NCBI GenBank assembly: GCA_948567375.1
Contig: OX419758.1
Coordinates: forward strand, 9,801,001-9,865,000
Source of the DNA: Lunularia cruciata
Lineage: Eukaryota > Streptophyta > Marchantiopsida > Lunulariales > Lunulariaceae
Length of the DNA: 64,000 nucleotides
Direction: 5' to 3'
The notes under the pieces were generated by a model, which was given only the letters and a program-made list of their open reading frames with translations, searched no databases and was not told where the DNA came from. The position numbers were made by a program, and so were the translations under genes. Positions 1 through 14,211 of this stretch are shown piece by piece (position 1 is the stretch's first letter; each line of letters begins with the position of its first letter).

Positions 1-67
1 GATGTACCATAGAAGGTAGAGAGACCTTCACTTTGAGGACAAAGTGAAAACTTAGTCCGGGGGTAAA
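1..67 (+). mobile_element. 3' internal end of a Ty3/gypsy element (polypurine tract region)
   Basis: The window opens inside a retroelement. A run reading gaggacaaagtgaaaac is followed by a G-rich stretch ending in cggggg and then TGTAACACCC. In plant Ty3/gypsy elements the 3' end of pol is followed by a purine-rich primer for plus-strand DNA and then an LTR beginning TGTAACACC. The coding part lies upstream of the window, so the lineage cannot be named. Confidence 0.55.
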
Positions 68-746
68 TGTAACACCCATTTGTGCATGTGTGTGGTATTG
101 TGATATTTAGCTTGGTATTACAAGTACTTAAGAGATATTATTTATATAGAGATAAAGGATGGTTCTATATTAGTCATGGTTAGCTAAAGTTAGTCATAGC
201 TAAGATAGATGGGACCTTACTTTAGAGGAAGTAGAAAAGATGAGCACCACTATTTTGGATTTTAGTGTGTTGACTTGGTATTATTCCTAGGTGTTTGGCT
301 TTGGGGAAAGAGTTGAGAACTCTTGGGCCCGCAAGCCTTTTTGTTTTGGATTCTTCTTTAGTCCAAGGATAGCCCATGTGAAGGAATCCTTGCTTTAGTG
401 GTTGGGTCAAGATAAGGGGAATATGCCCATGTGAATGGATATTCCTTTCTACTTTTTGACTTTACTTGACTTTTAGTCTAGTAACTTGAGTTACTACGGT
501 AATTAGTAACTTTGGTACGTAACTATTTCACAAGTATATAAACAAGGGGTGAGGAGGTACTCATCATCCTTTCATTTGCAACTATCTCTCTCTCATTGAG
601 TTCTCTAGTGAGCAATGTCTTGAGTCTTGGAGTGTTAGCCTTGGAGGAGTATGATGGAGTTGGGGTTCCTTGCCTTCTTAGTCCATGGTGCGCTACCATA
701 ATAGCCATCAGAGGTTCATCCTGAGTGAGAGATAGGCCGGCTCACA
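68..746 (+). mobile_element. Probable Ty3/gypsy LTR
   Basis: The segment starts TGTAACACCC directly after the purine tract. It contains a convincing TATA box near 534-541 (tatataaa) with a G-rich stretch just downstream, as expected of an LTR promoter. The 3' border is a guess at the CA of ctcaca near 746, because sequence after that point belongs to a copia element. No second LTR or target-site duplication could be confirmed. Short open frames inside it are not credible genes. Confidence 0.5.
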
Positions 747-876
747 GACCACTCCTACATTTATACCTTTGCTTGGCCCTCAGTCTTAGGCTTTACCGGA
801 GATACCAGCACTTGGTGCTACTCAAAGTTTAGGTTCAGCTGGTCCTATCCAGCAAGTTGTTTCTCCGCAAGCAGCC

Positions 877-2960
877 TTGCCTCAAGCACCTGCACATAGT
901 ATTGATGCTCTTACCCCTTCCCCACCCAGAGCATCAACATTTGGTAGACCTTCACCAACTTCTACTCTACAAGTGGGAGCTACATCGTGGTCACTCTACG
1001 ACAAAGACTCTTATGACTTAGGAGGATCCTCTTCCCATCCTATAGAACACATACAAACTTCTGAGTTGGTACAACATCTTGGTGATACTTCTATTCTAGA
1101 GGAAGTTCATGCAGGCCACAAGTCACCTCTCAAGACTTACGTACATGAGAAGGTACGGTATCTACAAAATGTTTTTAAAAAATGTATTTCAGATCAATAT
1201 GTAGCAACATCAAACTCTGCTGATTCTACAGTTTAGGAATTTCTTGAGCAAACATCCCAGATAGTGCAACCCCACCAATCAGCACGCTCCAACAAAGGAG
1301 TACCTCCATCGCGTAACCCAGATGAAAATTACACTACAGACTCCCTCCTTCCGAAGAGTAAGAAGTCACAGAAGAAAGCTCTTACTGCCACCAAGGACGC
1401 CATCCCTCTTCAGCCAACCAATTTATAGCAAGCTCTCTGTTCTCTCCAATGCAAACATTGGACTGCAGCGATGGAAGAGGAGCTTTGCTCACACCATGAA
1501 ATTGGTACTTGGGATCTATACTTAACTTCATCCTGGCAGAAAGTTAGTTTCCTGCAAATAGATGTATAAGCTAAAACTAAAACCAGATAATTCAGTGGCC
1601 CGACTCGTTGCTTGGGGATTCTCCCAAATACAAGGTATTGATTTTTTTTGAGATTTCTCTCGTGTGATTTGAATCCAATCCGTACGAGTGATATTCAACC
1701 TTGCTGCTCAACATCACATGCACGTCCATCAAATGGACGTTAAAACTGCATTTTTTAATAGCATCTTAAATGAGAACATTTATATGATGCTACCTCTTGG
1801 TGTTAACACACCTAAGAAAGGGCAAGTCTACAAGCTCATTTGAGCTATCTATGGGCTAAAGTAGTCATCACGGGAATGAAATCTGCTAATAGACAGTCAT
1901 TTGTTATCCATCGGTTTCACCAACATTGCTGCAGATGGTAATGTCTACTTCCATTGTAAAGATTCTGATTTCATCCTACTAGCAGTATATGTGGACGATA
2001 TGTTAATAGCAAGCATAAGTCTACCTTTACTCACTCAAGTCAAGGAGCAGCTCTGTGGCAAATTCATTATGATAGATCTGGGGCCTGTGCAACATTGCCT
2101 CAATCTACAAATCGTCCAAGACCCGCATCATCATTGGATCAAAATCAACCAAAGTTGTTATCTACTACAGAAACTGATTGAATTTGACCTCATTGATGCA
2201 AAACCATTTTCCACCCCAATGCTACCTGGGTTGAAACTCTCTAAGCGGGACTCGCCTAAATCTAAGGAGGAGAAGTCTTGCCTAAGTAAGTTTGGGTTTC
2301 CTAATGCAATAGGCTCAGTCAATTGGGCATCAGTTTGTTTGAGACCCAACTTAGCCTTTTCAGTGGGAGTGCTTTCTCAGTTCATGAGTAATCCTGGTGA
2401 GAAGCATATTGTAGCCATGAAGCATTTGTTCCGTTATATTAAGGGAAATTTACATTATTTTATTGAATATTTGTACTCAAGGTGCCTAGAACTCTATATA
2501 GATACTCTGATGTTGATTGGGCTAGAGAAGTAGATGAGCATAAATCCACGTCTGGTCATTGCTTCATTATTTCAGGAGGAGACATCTCCTAGAGCTCTAA
2601 AAGGCAAAAGACTTTTGCACTATCTTCCACGGAAGCAGAGTATGTGGCAATGGCAGGCGCTGCTACTGAAGGAGTTTGGCTATGTCAATTACTTGAAGAC
2701 ATTTGTTTAAGTGACAAGCAACCTACTACAATATTGTGTGATAATATGTTTGCATTAGCGTTGGTGATACCACCAAGTTTCATAACCGGACCAAACATAC
2801 TGCTATCAGATATAACTTCATCAAGCAGCTGGCTTTAGAGAAGAAGATTCAGTTCAGCTATATTCCTACTCAGCAATAGACTGCTGATATATTTACCAAA
2901 GGACTATCTGGTCCTAAGTTATTAGAACATCTACCTCAACTTGTATACATACAGGAATAA
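877..2960 (+). pseudogene. Ty1/copia pol remnant: linker, reverse transcriptase, RNase H
   Basis: This is the 3' half of a copia polyprotein, broken by frameshifts and stops. Segment 877-1236 resembles the Ser/Pro/Thr-rich linker between integrase and reverse transcriptase. RT motifs begin near 1450 (W-AM-EE, GTWDL) and continue at 1690-1900. The active-site motif YVDDM is at about 1988-2002 in the open stretch 1901-2533. RNase H follows with KSTSGHCF near 2547, ALSSTEAEYVAMAGA at 2620-2660, the CDN motif near 2738 and a terminal TADIFTKGL near 2882-2908. Integrase and gag are absent. The element is non-autonomous and old. Confidence 0.9.
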
Positions 2961-3017
2961 CTTAGTACCAAGTTAGATGTAATTCTTTTTGTAACAGTAA
3001 TCTCCATTAAGTGGGAG

Positions 3018-3560
3018 TGTTGGAGACTCTCCAACACTTCAATAAATGGGAAATATGTAATGAGAGCTTACAGTCTACATAAGTGAAACATCAAATAGAA
3101 ACTTGATCAATAAGTCACCGACCACTCTGAAAGGACATAAGGATCTGAAAAGTCAAAACTATTCAATTGATGTACATCAAGGGTAATCATCTATCAATTA
3201 TTATGCGATAATCTATCTCAATAAGCATTCCTTAGAACACTTGGACAATTGCATGCATTTGTACACTTTTAACAACATTCACCTTCTTTGTCATCAAGCT
3301 CGAGGGTGAGTATGGCATTCGAGGGATGGAAAATGAATTTCAGATGATCGCATATTGATCGATTGTAAGACTTATATACTTATAACATGCATTCATTATG
3401 TGTGCAGAATCTGATATATAGTGCTTTTCCTTGGAGGAAAGATTAAATCCCTCGCTATTGGGCTAGATTGATAAGAGATTGATCCTTATCATAGATGAGT
3501 AATTGTCAAGTTGGACCAACCGACAAACTCTCGTTAGTATTCAAACTATTTTGAGTTCTT
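3018..3560 (+). mobile_element. 3' LTR of the copia element (3' border uncertain)
   Basis: The purine tract aagtgggag (3009-3017) is followed by TGTTGGAGACTCTCCAACA, the usual start of a plant copia LTR with an internal short inverted repeat. It follows the RNase H end by about 55 bases, the expected spacing. The 3' border cannot be fixed without a second LTR. The end given is approximate. Confidence 0.6.
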
Positions 3561-3599
3561 TTGCTTGACGGTGGAGACTCTACTCAGAACTAGCACACT

Positions 3600-4500
3600 T
3601 CTGTTTTGGATCAATACGTTTGCAAATTTGGACTCTATTACCAGGATGTATTTTCCTATTATATGAGACCTTTCACTCATGTCAAAGTCCACTCTATGTG
3701 TTCAAGTACGTGCACACCTATTAATTCTCTATTTTAGGTCCATGAAGACTCTTAGTCATCAGCTCTACGGCCATGGCTTATGCGGATTCCTTGATTCCCA
3801 GCAGAGGAGATTTTTGATTATACAAGGTTGGAGAAGGCTGAACAGAATTGGTCCATTTATTTTGAGAATATGTTAGATTCTAGATGGGCCGGCGCCAAAT
3901 TTAGATAAGAGGGAGGACAATTAACTTGCTCCTTACAATCGATTAAGAATGCGATATTATTATTTTTCATCTTAAAATAAATTAGAGGTATCTTGTGAAC
4001 TTGAATGGTCAGTTTAAGGTAGTAAAGTAAGCTGACTTGGAAGATGAGGAATGCCTTTTGATATTTCTTGCCAAGCCAGAATTACCATCCTCCTCTAGAC
4101 ATGGTTGTGATTGTTGATGGTAGAATGAGAATGTTGAAGGCTAAGTTGTCATGATGCTCCCGTAGAGGCTTAATACACTTCAAAGCATTTTTGATAGAGG
4201 CTTAAGACAATAGCAAGCGTTTCTGATATCGTGAAAGGAAAGTAAGATCAGGTTGCAAGCACAGGCTTGATAGAATTTATTATCTTTTTGAATATCGTGA
4301 AAGTAGGGTTCCATTGCTTGCCCAAAGGTAGTATTTTAGGGGAGATATGGTCATGTAAGTCAGCTTATCCTCTTGACAAATATATAACAATAGTAAAGAA
4401 TAAACAGTTTTTTTTCTCTTGCCGTGTAACCTGAAGTTATCACAATATGAATGTTTCTTAGTGATCAATGGAGCATATTGATCACTTAAATGCATAATCC
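3600..4500. other. No gene seen; AT-rich repeat-derived DNA
   Basis: Only short chance open frames on both strands, no recognisable domain and no splice-consistent coding. The stretch is probably old mobile-element sequence between the copia LTR and the next repeat. Confidence 0.5.
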
Positions 4501-4699
4501 AATAAAATTAATCTCAGGAGCAAGTTCCATCTTTGACTTATGTTTGTAAAGTACCTAATAATATACTTTATGTCCAAAAAGTACTACGTGCTGACAGACA
4601 AGGATTCATATACTATAATATATAAGGAGCCAAATGTGGTGAGAGAGCTTTTTTTGAGCTACAATTTTGTAAAAGAAATTATAATCCAACAAGAGCCTC

Positions 4700-6900
4700 A
4701 AAAAGAGCAAAAGCAAGAACCTCAACTCAAACTTGACGCGCTGGTATTTTTCATGTGCGGAGGACAAGTGCTTACCTGCTCCTCATTCACCGAATGACTG
4801 AAGGACAACCATGGATCTGTACTATAAATTGAGGAGCTCATCAACATGCTACACTTTTCAGAGAATATGTGCATTTGGAGGTGATTGAGTAGAATTTCTT
4901 TGTCACTTTGCAGATGAGAAAGAGCCTTTAACATTCCAACTTGGGTAGCACTTCGAGTGATATTTGTCACTCAAACAGTTCAACCTTAACACTAGCTCTC
5001 TTTCAACCCAGATAGGCAACATGGTATTCTCCCCCAAAAGCTACAAGAAGATCCCAAAGTCCATCCTTTGTGCACTTGTTATGAGTACATGGGCCATATA
5101 CTATAAGGCAGAAATCATACATAGCAAACACTTGAGGTTCTTGCTCTCGATTTGGGAATGGAGTGATTTCACCATCATCCACAAGATGAAGGGAAAATGA
5201 GACAGGAATGCAAGAGCACTTAGAGGAAATCCATACAATTAGACATAGGAACATTGGTAAATGGTACTTGGCTTGGATGCAAGAGTTGCAAGAGCAATGA
5301 CCTTGGACTCAAATCTCTTTGAGAGCAAATTGATTGAGGGGATCAAGGCCACCTTAATGCAAAGAGATTGAATAAAAATGAGTGGAACTTGTCCAATTAC
5401 AAAGACCTAGCAAGAAGAGCCATAGTAGAAGCAATTATAAAATTATTTAAGCCCAAGCAAATGACCCACCTAACCAACAACTAGGCAGCTTTCTTTGAAA
5501 ACATGTACTCATGCAAGCCAGCCAAAAAGTTCAACTTACAAACCAAGACCCTACATCAAGGCTTTGAGGAAGATAGAGGTACCACATACCTCACTCCATT
5601 TGCCATTCACTTCAACATGGGGACTTATTGATGAAGGAGGAAAGGAAGAGATTCCTAACCCACTTCCATTTTGCTGGTTATTTTGAAGAGAAGCTTGAAG
5701 GACAATGCTCATCAAGAAGTATAGGAATGTTGATGCCAAATTGATAGAGTTTAGACACTTTGTTCTAATGGAGGAGGAGCTCACTAATCCCAAGATCACA
5801 TAGAAGAAGAAGAAGAGCACTCTAAAGAAATAACCAAAGTCAATGAAGAAGTTCTGGTCCAACATTCCAATAGTAAACATATCCTCATCAAAAGGAGAAG
5901 CCAAAGACAATGATAGAGAAGATGAAAAAGAAGAAAAAGTGTCCTTCACCCTACAAGCATAAACATTAAGAGAGATTGGGGAGGAGGAATAATGGGAAAA
6001 TGCATATTCTACTCTGGATCTGGATGATCAAGAATTAGAGGAGTACATTGTAGGACTAGAGGAGGAGATGCATGAAGAGGGTGCACTAGAGGATACACTC
6101 CTCAACCCTATTTGAGTAATGGGAGATCAAGAAGAGGAACAAGATCATGCCAAGTACTTGGTGGACAAAGAACTTTGGTCCAAAGTTTAATTCCATGCCG
6201 ACATCCCAACAAAAGAAGTTCAAGTCACAATGCATGCAAAAGAAGGAAAAGTGGACATAGGAGAAAAGGCTAAGACTTCTGCACCTATGGTGTAGACCAA
6301 GCCAAGGAATAATTGCTTCCTTCAACCCTTGTACATGTAAGGGAGAGTGCACATTTTGTCATTCACATGATAGGTAAGGCATTGCAATTGATGGAGATCC
6401 TACTACTACCCCAATACCATGCCAAGTGCCCAACATTATGGACTACCCCACATGAGTATGCAACATGCACAAGCAAGTATATGCTAGGAAGGCAAGGGAG
6501 GAAATGGTTAAAGAAACAACAACCAAGGCCAAAGAGCTCTACAAGAAAGAAGCTTTGAAGGTAAATGTCTTGATGCAAGAGAATAACAACCTCAAGGAGA
6601 AGATTGCTACCATGGAAGAAGAATAAAATAACTATGAAGAAGAGAACCAATGTTTGCAAGGAGATTTGAAGTTCACTCTAACTTGAGCACAAGTAGAGGT
6701 AGCTAAGTTATGAGGATCAATTTCATAGCAAAGATGAAGACCTAGATGACACTCAAAATGAGTTGAAGAATGCACATGACATGACTGGGACCTTGGAGTT
6801 GCAGATGAATGAATACTAGAAAAAAGTTATACAATAGTTGGAGCACATGGCCAAGGAGATGGAGAAAGAATCAACAAAATATGCCAAACTTACCCAAATG
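4700..6900 (+). mobile_element. Decayed retroelement-like repeat, family X, copy 1
   Basis: Frames here are broken but match other parts of the window. Bases 5437-5520 correspond to 59371-59460 (an I-KLFK-KQ-T-L-N pattern, then FFE-(L/M)Y). Bases 5590-5780 correspond to the reverse complement of 57556-57330 (TYLTPF-IHF, then DAK, then EF). Bases 6530-6660 read as a lysine- and glutamate-rich coiled-coil stretch like that at 60250-60420. The order (globular part, then coiled coil) resembles a gag-type protein, but I recognise no named domain. Multicopy occurrence and decay argue for a mobile element rather than a host gene. Confidence 0.5.
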
Positions 6901-9140
6901 CAAGAGGCACAACAAGAGGAGTGTAATACTTGGACATGTGAGCCAGCTTGTCTCTCACTCTGGATGGACCTTTGATGGCTATTAAGGTAATGCACCATGA
7001 CATGACTTTCTTCATTGAGTTTTGCTACCTCCTATGCAAAGTCATTACTTCATTTCCCCATCTCAAAATGCTAGGCGCGAATGTCTTGCAATTCTTCCCT
7101 TAAAAGACTTAGAAAACCTTTCCTCTATGTTTTTCATATACAGAATTAAATATTTATCTAGATAAGAATCTTATATTACATTTGCACTCAACAATAATGT
7201 AGCTAATTGTATTTACCAAAAGTGCAATTTGCTATTTTTGCTAAAAGATCCAATAGTTGCTTATGATAACTTTAAGAGGAAACTGCCCTAGATTCTGCTA
7301 GCAAATCTATTTACTTTAGTTATAATGATGTATGGAAATAAGCACTTGACTAGTTTCTTATGTCATGAATTATTATAATTTTCTTGCATAATTTACTTGG
7401 TTAAGAAGGTTCAAACCCAAATTTAAAGTATCAAACTACTTAAACTCACATAATATCTATATTATTTACACAATTGTATTTCTTTTAACCAAGATCTGTT
7501 TATGTCAAATATCAATGGAATAAAATGTTAATTCCTATACAGATCAAACCAACCAAAGAAGACCAAGATTTATTTATAAATTCATTTTTATATGTATGGA
7601 ATGGCCAGCTTATATTTGTAGTACATGAAATAAAATTTTCTCTATCATTTTCTAATAAAAATAAAAATTGGATAGAATTTTTTAATTAATTCTAAAAAAT
7701 ATTCTATTTGAGTTTTAGGTAAATATACTACATGTATCTTAATGAATCTGAATTGAGTAAAAATGAAAGAGAAAAATAACTCAGTTTAAACTAATATATA
7801 AAAATTTTCAAGGTCAACTTACAAGAATATTATGGAGATATTTCCATAGTAGTGAACAAAGGCATTAAATTATAGTTTAAAATGTAACCTAAAAGTTCTC
7901 TCTAATTTAAACTTTCTCATAAGGACTAACTTTGGCTCTAAGTTGTAGATGTACATAAATAAATGTGGAAGAGGCATTAAAAACAAGTAATTTTGATATA
8001 GATCAATCAATTTATTTCCTTAAATTTCATATGTGGCTAGGGTACACCACAATTAATCAAATAAGAGGTCAAATTTGATCATGCAAGTCAAGTAGGCTTT
8101 GCACAAAATTTGCTACACATTTTGTAATGTTTTGAGGACATAACAAATTCCAAGAGAAACACAAGAGAAAAAACACCAAAAATACAATACTTCATCCCTC
8201 AATACTTTGATGCTCCAAAGGAGCACCTTGTCTTTAATATATAGCAAAGAGGATTCACTCAAAGGGAACTACACCCTTGGATCAAATACATGGATTGGTG
8301 ACATGTCAACGAGTTCCACCCTTAGATCAGTTGGATGGATTGGTGACATGTCAATCCTTGTTCTATTTGGTTGGTCAAACAAGTATGACTAGAAAGAATC
8401 TTTGGAGAATCCTCTTATAGGAAGCTCGGAATAGTATGAGTGAAAACCATTCAAAAGCTCTCAAGGAGACAAACAATGGAGAGAGAGAGAGACAAAACAA
8501 ATTTTTTTTCTTGAAGGGGATATTTTTAGAGGCTTAATTCATTTGCTTAGGCCTCCAAAATTAGCTTTGAAGTTTTCATAGTGTTTTTGGTCTCTGTCCT
8601 ATTATTGGAAGTCCTCTTTTGGTGACACCTCTATCTGATCAACTTAGGTCGTCATATATAACATCCTTCAAGATACTACCAAGCCAATTTCCACCTCTAG
8701 ATAATATGTTTAGCTAATGGTACTACACATCTTTTATAAAATTTGTGATCATATAACCATTCAATGAAGCTCTTTATGGTTATTCTATTAAATCCTTATG
8801 AGGTGATTTTATACATTTTCATGGGCTATTGGACAATAAAATTCTAAAATTGTGAAAAATGACATGTATTAAGTTTCATGCAGATTTATAGTTCATTTTT
8901 TGAGAATGAGTGGAATATCAAGAATATAACCAATTTTTTTTGAAAGAGTGAGTGGAACTTTAAGAATACATTAAAAAGATATGAATGCAATACCATATTT
9001 TTAGTGGAAAGCATCTACTATATCATTTTACTAATAGTAGAATGGTACTTAAGTTTATTAACAACATTCAAAATTTGATTGAACAAGGGAGCTAAATCAC
9101 TAAGTAAGAAAGTGTAGATTTGATACTCCATTGGAGTAGT
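6900..9140. other. No gene seen; AT-rich intergenic DNA
   Basis: Very AT-rich with short open frames only. A short GA microsatellite lies near 8479-8500. Near 8281-8352 two imperfect copies of a segment containing atggattggtgacatgtcaa occur about 52 bases apart. Nothing points to coding or RNA function. Confidence 0.5.
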
Positions 9141-9143
9141 CAT

Positions 9144-10200
9144 TTACTCACTAAGTATCCAATGTATGTGTCGAGAGAATCTTACCAGTTTCCTTTGAAA
9201 ATGAGAAAAAATTATCCGTGTAGAAAACACAAAGGATGGGAAGATCCTATTAGCAGTACAACAATGGGACAAAAGAAGTAAAATGGAGTTAAGCCCCAAT
9301 AATATTGGTATAAGAAATCTGCCCAAATGCACCTAAGATATCCACACTATGCAAGTAGTGTGGATACAAACTACTAGTGCATTGAAAGAAGCATCACCTA
9401 ATGTGATTGCTCTCTTATGAGTTGCAGTAGCTAATGCTCTTTGTAGAGCAATAGACACACATTGCCTAAAATACACTACAAAGTACAAAAGTGAGAGTGG
9501 TACCCCATGACATCTAATATGATATGTTCTTGTGCATTCCTTGATAAATGTCCTTGATAAATGTGTCAAAACATTGTATCTATTGCTCCATATAAGTCCA
9601 AGACTAGAGGAACAAAGAGGTGACCTTGTTGCATATTCTTACACTTGGAGACCTTGCCTATTGTTGTCCAATCACCGCCCATCTATAAGTCCAAGACTAG
9701 AGGAACAAAGAGGTGACCTTGTTGCATATTCTTACACTTGGAGACCTTGCCTATTGTCGTCCAATCGCCACCCATCTAAGGAGATGAGTAATCACTCTCT
9801 CCAAAATTGCATCACGCATTAGGCTTGTAACCAAAACATCTGCTACTATCCCTTGATCATCTCAGACTAAATATAAGTTTGCTCTAACATATGTTATTTG
9901 CAAAACATACAAATTCTCCCTCCAAGCAAAGTATACATTCTCTCATTCCATAACAAATACTATATCCTTTATGGCATCATGGATGGCTATCTTCTATCCT
10001 CCAAAAGGACATTATGTCATATGGACCACATCTAGTGTAGAACCACACTCATAAGTGAGTAATGAAGATGCAGATGGGTAGACCAAACCTAGGCAGAACC
10101 TCATCATTGTAGAGAAGATAGTTGGTGCGAGTTGGAATGTCTTAATGCACCGTCAAGCTAAGATCCAAGAACCTACATCCTTGTCAGAGCAAGAGTGAAG
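9144..10200 (-). pseudogene. Second copy of the RT element's C-terminal domain, inverted
   Basis: On the minus strand 9569-9333 encodes a segment matching the plus strand at about 21950-22190: a CTR-YHIRC motif, then a stretch ending in RRAITLGDA or KRAITLGDA and ALVV. Bases 9930-10170 match the reverse complement of 21760-21350. The copy at 9.1-10.2 kb therefore holds the C-terminal part of the element described at 19.7-22.2 kb, in opposite orientation and without the reverse transcriptase. Further decayed sequence, including a 97-codon open frame at 10195-10488, continues to about 10.6 kb and is probably part of the same debris. Confidence 0.55.
9591..9776. repeat. Tandem duplication, 93-bp unit, two copies
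   Basis: Two nearly identical 93-bp units, 9591-9683 and 9684-9776, each starting tataagtccaagactagagg. The differences are a few point changes. The unit lies within the inverted copy of the RT-element C-terminal region. As 93 is divisible by three, the open frame 9532-9822 runs through both copies; that frame is a by-product and not a gene. Confidence 0.9.
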
Positions 10201-10599
10201 AAATGCTCTAGTAGCCAAGGAATGCATGAGTCAACTAAGAGAGATTGTCAGTCTATTAAGGAAGATTGGAAGCCTTTAGTCCAATCAAAAGGTAAGGAAG
10301 CAAAGGATGGAAGGTCACCTCATGCTCATGAGGATAGACCATCTCTTGTTTACCTTAATATCATTTGGAGAGAAAAGGATCTATCCTACACCTTGGTCAC
10401 ATATGTCTCCAAGATTGACCTATTGGCAACCATAAACGAGAGGAAAGTAGAGGTGCCAAAAGAGCACAACTACCCAAAAATACTATAGGTGCCATCTCCT
10501 CCATGGATAGTAAACCTACCCTTCCACACAAGATTGATAGAGAGTCTATCTAGATAGGTGCCAAATCTCTTGTCATATGCTCAAATGACTCTAATCTAA

Positions 10600-12000
10600 T
10601 TATATCACCAAAGATAGGAGGATTATTCCATAATTCCCTCATGAAAAACTCTCAAAAGTGATAGGAAGATCAAGGAGGGAACCATGTGAAGAACGTAAGT
10701 CAAAGGACAAGCAATACTAAGGGAATGGGGAGTGAAGAAGGTAAATTAGTAGAAAAGCAATACTAAAGGAATGGAAAACACGTTAACATTTTCTGCAAAG
10801 TAAAAGCAAAGATTTCTTGAAACTCACAAATAATTGATTTGCCGCAAAATAAATGAGAAAATTAAATAGAGGTTAAGCTCATGATTGCAATGGATATGTT
10901 AATAAGATATCAAAATTAATAGTGGATGATAAGGTATACACAGTGAAGTTTATTCTGGCTATGATGAATTTCTTGAGCAAAGTCAGCCATAAACTCACCT
11001 GACGGTCATTTTGGTGTATTTATCAAACTCACGGAGTAACTACCTTCAAAATATTGAACCCTTTAATGCAAGTTTTTAATGTTTTTATGAGATTTTTCAA
11101 ACTCATGTAGTAACCACGTTTAGAATATTCACCATTTAACACACACTAGTTTGCGGATTTTGCTAACTATTTTATTATTTTACATTCCATGTAACTTCTA
11201 AGGTAAAAAAGAAGTAAAAAATGTTTATTTTTTTTCTTGTAAATGAAAAAAAAACACAAAATTTGTCTTCAAGAATCTAAATTTTAAGGTTAAAAAATAG
11301 GTGGAGATTACATATCACAACAAACATGAAGAGGAGTGCTGTTTTGCAATGTAGTTTAAATTATTTTGAATCCCTTTTAAATATATTAAATAATTTGCTA
11401 ATGAGGCTGATTACATCCATCCAGATGTGTCTTTCATCTCTTATCTACTCTATTGGGGTTTAGCCCCATTTTACCTATTTTGTCGCACCCTTGTACGGCT
11501 TGATGGGGTCTTCCCAAACATCGTGTTTTCTATGCGGTTACCCTTTTCACCTCTTAAATGTTTTATAGTTATCATCGGTTCTCTGTCAATACCATTATTG
11601 TCTTGTAACAAAAGGTGTAACATCCAAAGTATGTTCTAAGATCTTGAAGTAGGATAAGTAGTGCTTTTTATTTTCAAAATTTTCATTTAATCAATAGTTT
11701 CATTTTGTCTCGATTTTTCTTTCTTACTAGTTGAAAGGACCACTAGACTCTTATTTAAGTATTCATGCAAGGTGATATGCAGAATTATCTTTTCCGTGCA
11801 TTCCACTTTTCCATTTAGAAAACCCCATTCTACAGCACCCGAAGCACCTTTTGAATATAAGGTACACTCGAAAAATTCTGCTGTAATAATATTATTGTCT
11901 CCACTGTGGAGCTTGAAGCGTTGGGTAGAGAGCCGAATTACACTCCAATGATAATGTAGTCCTCATTGTTTAATCAATTGTATATAATAGAGAATACATT
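10600..12000. other. No gene seen; includes a repeat copy at 11440-11600
   Basis: AT-rich DNA with no coding signal. At 11445-11560 a segment (tattggggtttagccccatt and following) matches 22208-22320 and the reverse complement of 9320-9210, so it is a copy of the short repeat found downstream of the RT element. Confidence 0.5.
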
Positions 12001-12355
12001 ACTGACGCCCGGCAGCTAATGGGAAGTGCAGGCCAACATGAATTGGCGGTCCGCCAAATTTAGAAGCCTTCTGAACCTCTTCAGGTCATTGGAAAGACCT
12101 GAATTGTCGAGTCTGGTAGGGGATCGATATGACCCCACGGGAGTTTCGCCACAGCTAACTTGACGGGAGGATGATTTTGTAGAGGTTTCAATTGGCGAGA
12201 CCTCACTCTAGGGTATCTCGTCGCGGAGGTAAGACTCCCGAGCAGGGCCCGGAACGAGTCTTTTCAACTTTCATTGGAAGCAGTTGTGAGCGTTGCGGCG
12301 CATCTCAGGAGTTTCATCTCTGCAATCGCACCACCTTCGACTCGCCGCTGCAGCT
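12001..12355 (+). promoter_or_regulatory. Promoter and 5' UTR region of RPL37A
   Basis: GC content rises sharply here and the stretch ends at the start codon of the ribosomal protein gene. It carries no long open frame on the plus strand. No clear TATA box stands out, as in many plant ribosomal protein genes. The transcription start cannot be placed from sequence alone. Confidence 0.45.
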
Positions 12356-13149
<794 letters not shown>

Positions 13150-14211
13150 ATGTACACGGGAGCACGTTGATCTCTCAGTTTTCGTGGAGATAGGGAAATC
13201 TACAATTGTTGAGCAAACGTCGGTGCTTAGGACTCGCTCATTTTAGTGGCCGACGGCTACACAGACGTTATGTGTCTTCATCTTAGGTTACCAATGTGAG
13301 AGTCATGCCCTCTGCAGTCAACCATGTGGGGGTGTGAGGTTTAGTTCTCGTGACGGGTTTTGCATGCCGTTACACAATATGTTCTGTGTAAAACTTTCTT
13401 TCGAGTAAAAGCGTGAACTGTTGGACAACCAGTGGACAGTTCGTAAAACTAAAATAGATCTCTTTCTTCTGTTTGAAACACGATCAGAATGTCATGGTGC
13501 CTCCTACCCCTTTAAGACTAGTGCACTTTTTATGAGCTTCAGTGTGGGCTTCGGAGAAACTACGGAGGTTTTTTTTCTTGTACTGTGGAGCTATGCAATT
13601 TAGGGGTGGGGTGTAAGCATACGATGTACTACAGTTCTCTGAACATTACGCTTTAGATGGCTCCCATTTTACTTACATCAGAGAATAGAACTACTGCTGA
13701 ATAGTGCATCGTATGCTGCTGCTCTGCCGCTCCCAAAAGGGGTTGTGGTCCGGCTTCAATGGTTGTGGTTTCAGGTAGAAAGGTTGTACCAGGAAATACC
13801 ACCTCTGTATGTTGCCATGTGAGTTACGCAATATGGCCTTGTCTATACTTTTCAGTTTCACAAGTTGCAGATCTGGATTTGCGTCGAGTAGTCTTAGTTG
13901 GGAGTGAGACAGACCCCAAGTAGAAGAATCGTACGCCAGAAGTTCGCATCTGTTGAACTTGGTTGAGTGGCTTAAGATGGATTCCAGATAAAAATACATG
14001 AAAACATTGCTTCGACAAACTCATGGATTCTGCACGGGGTGTATTTCGAAGTGTAACATGTCGTCAAGCAAGCAAATATCGATACATGTGAATTACTGCA
14101 TTTTCAGTCGTAATCAGCCTGTATACTATTGAGTCTCAGGCCTGACGTGTAATTAACTCGTAACGTATAGACGGAAGAACTCTGCCTCTCTTCTGAAATA
14201 CTGCATCTGAA
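13150..14211. other. RPL37A 3' flank and intergenic DNA
   Basis: No supported coding region. A 102-codon open frame on the minus strand (13999-13691) and shorter plus-strand frames show no recognisable domain. Part of this stretch must be the RPL37A 3' UTR. Part could be the 3' UTR of the convergent SDR gene. Confidence 0.5.

Noticed and set aside
8479-8500. GA microsatellite
   Set aside because: Short, ordinary simple repeat with no gene nearby.
9532-9822. Plus-strand 96-codon frame with an internal protein repeat
   Set aside because: It is produced by the 93-bp tandem duplication, whose length is divisible by three, inside repeat debris.
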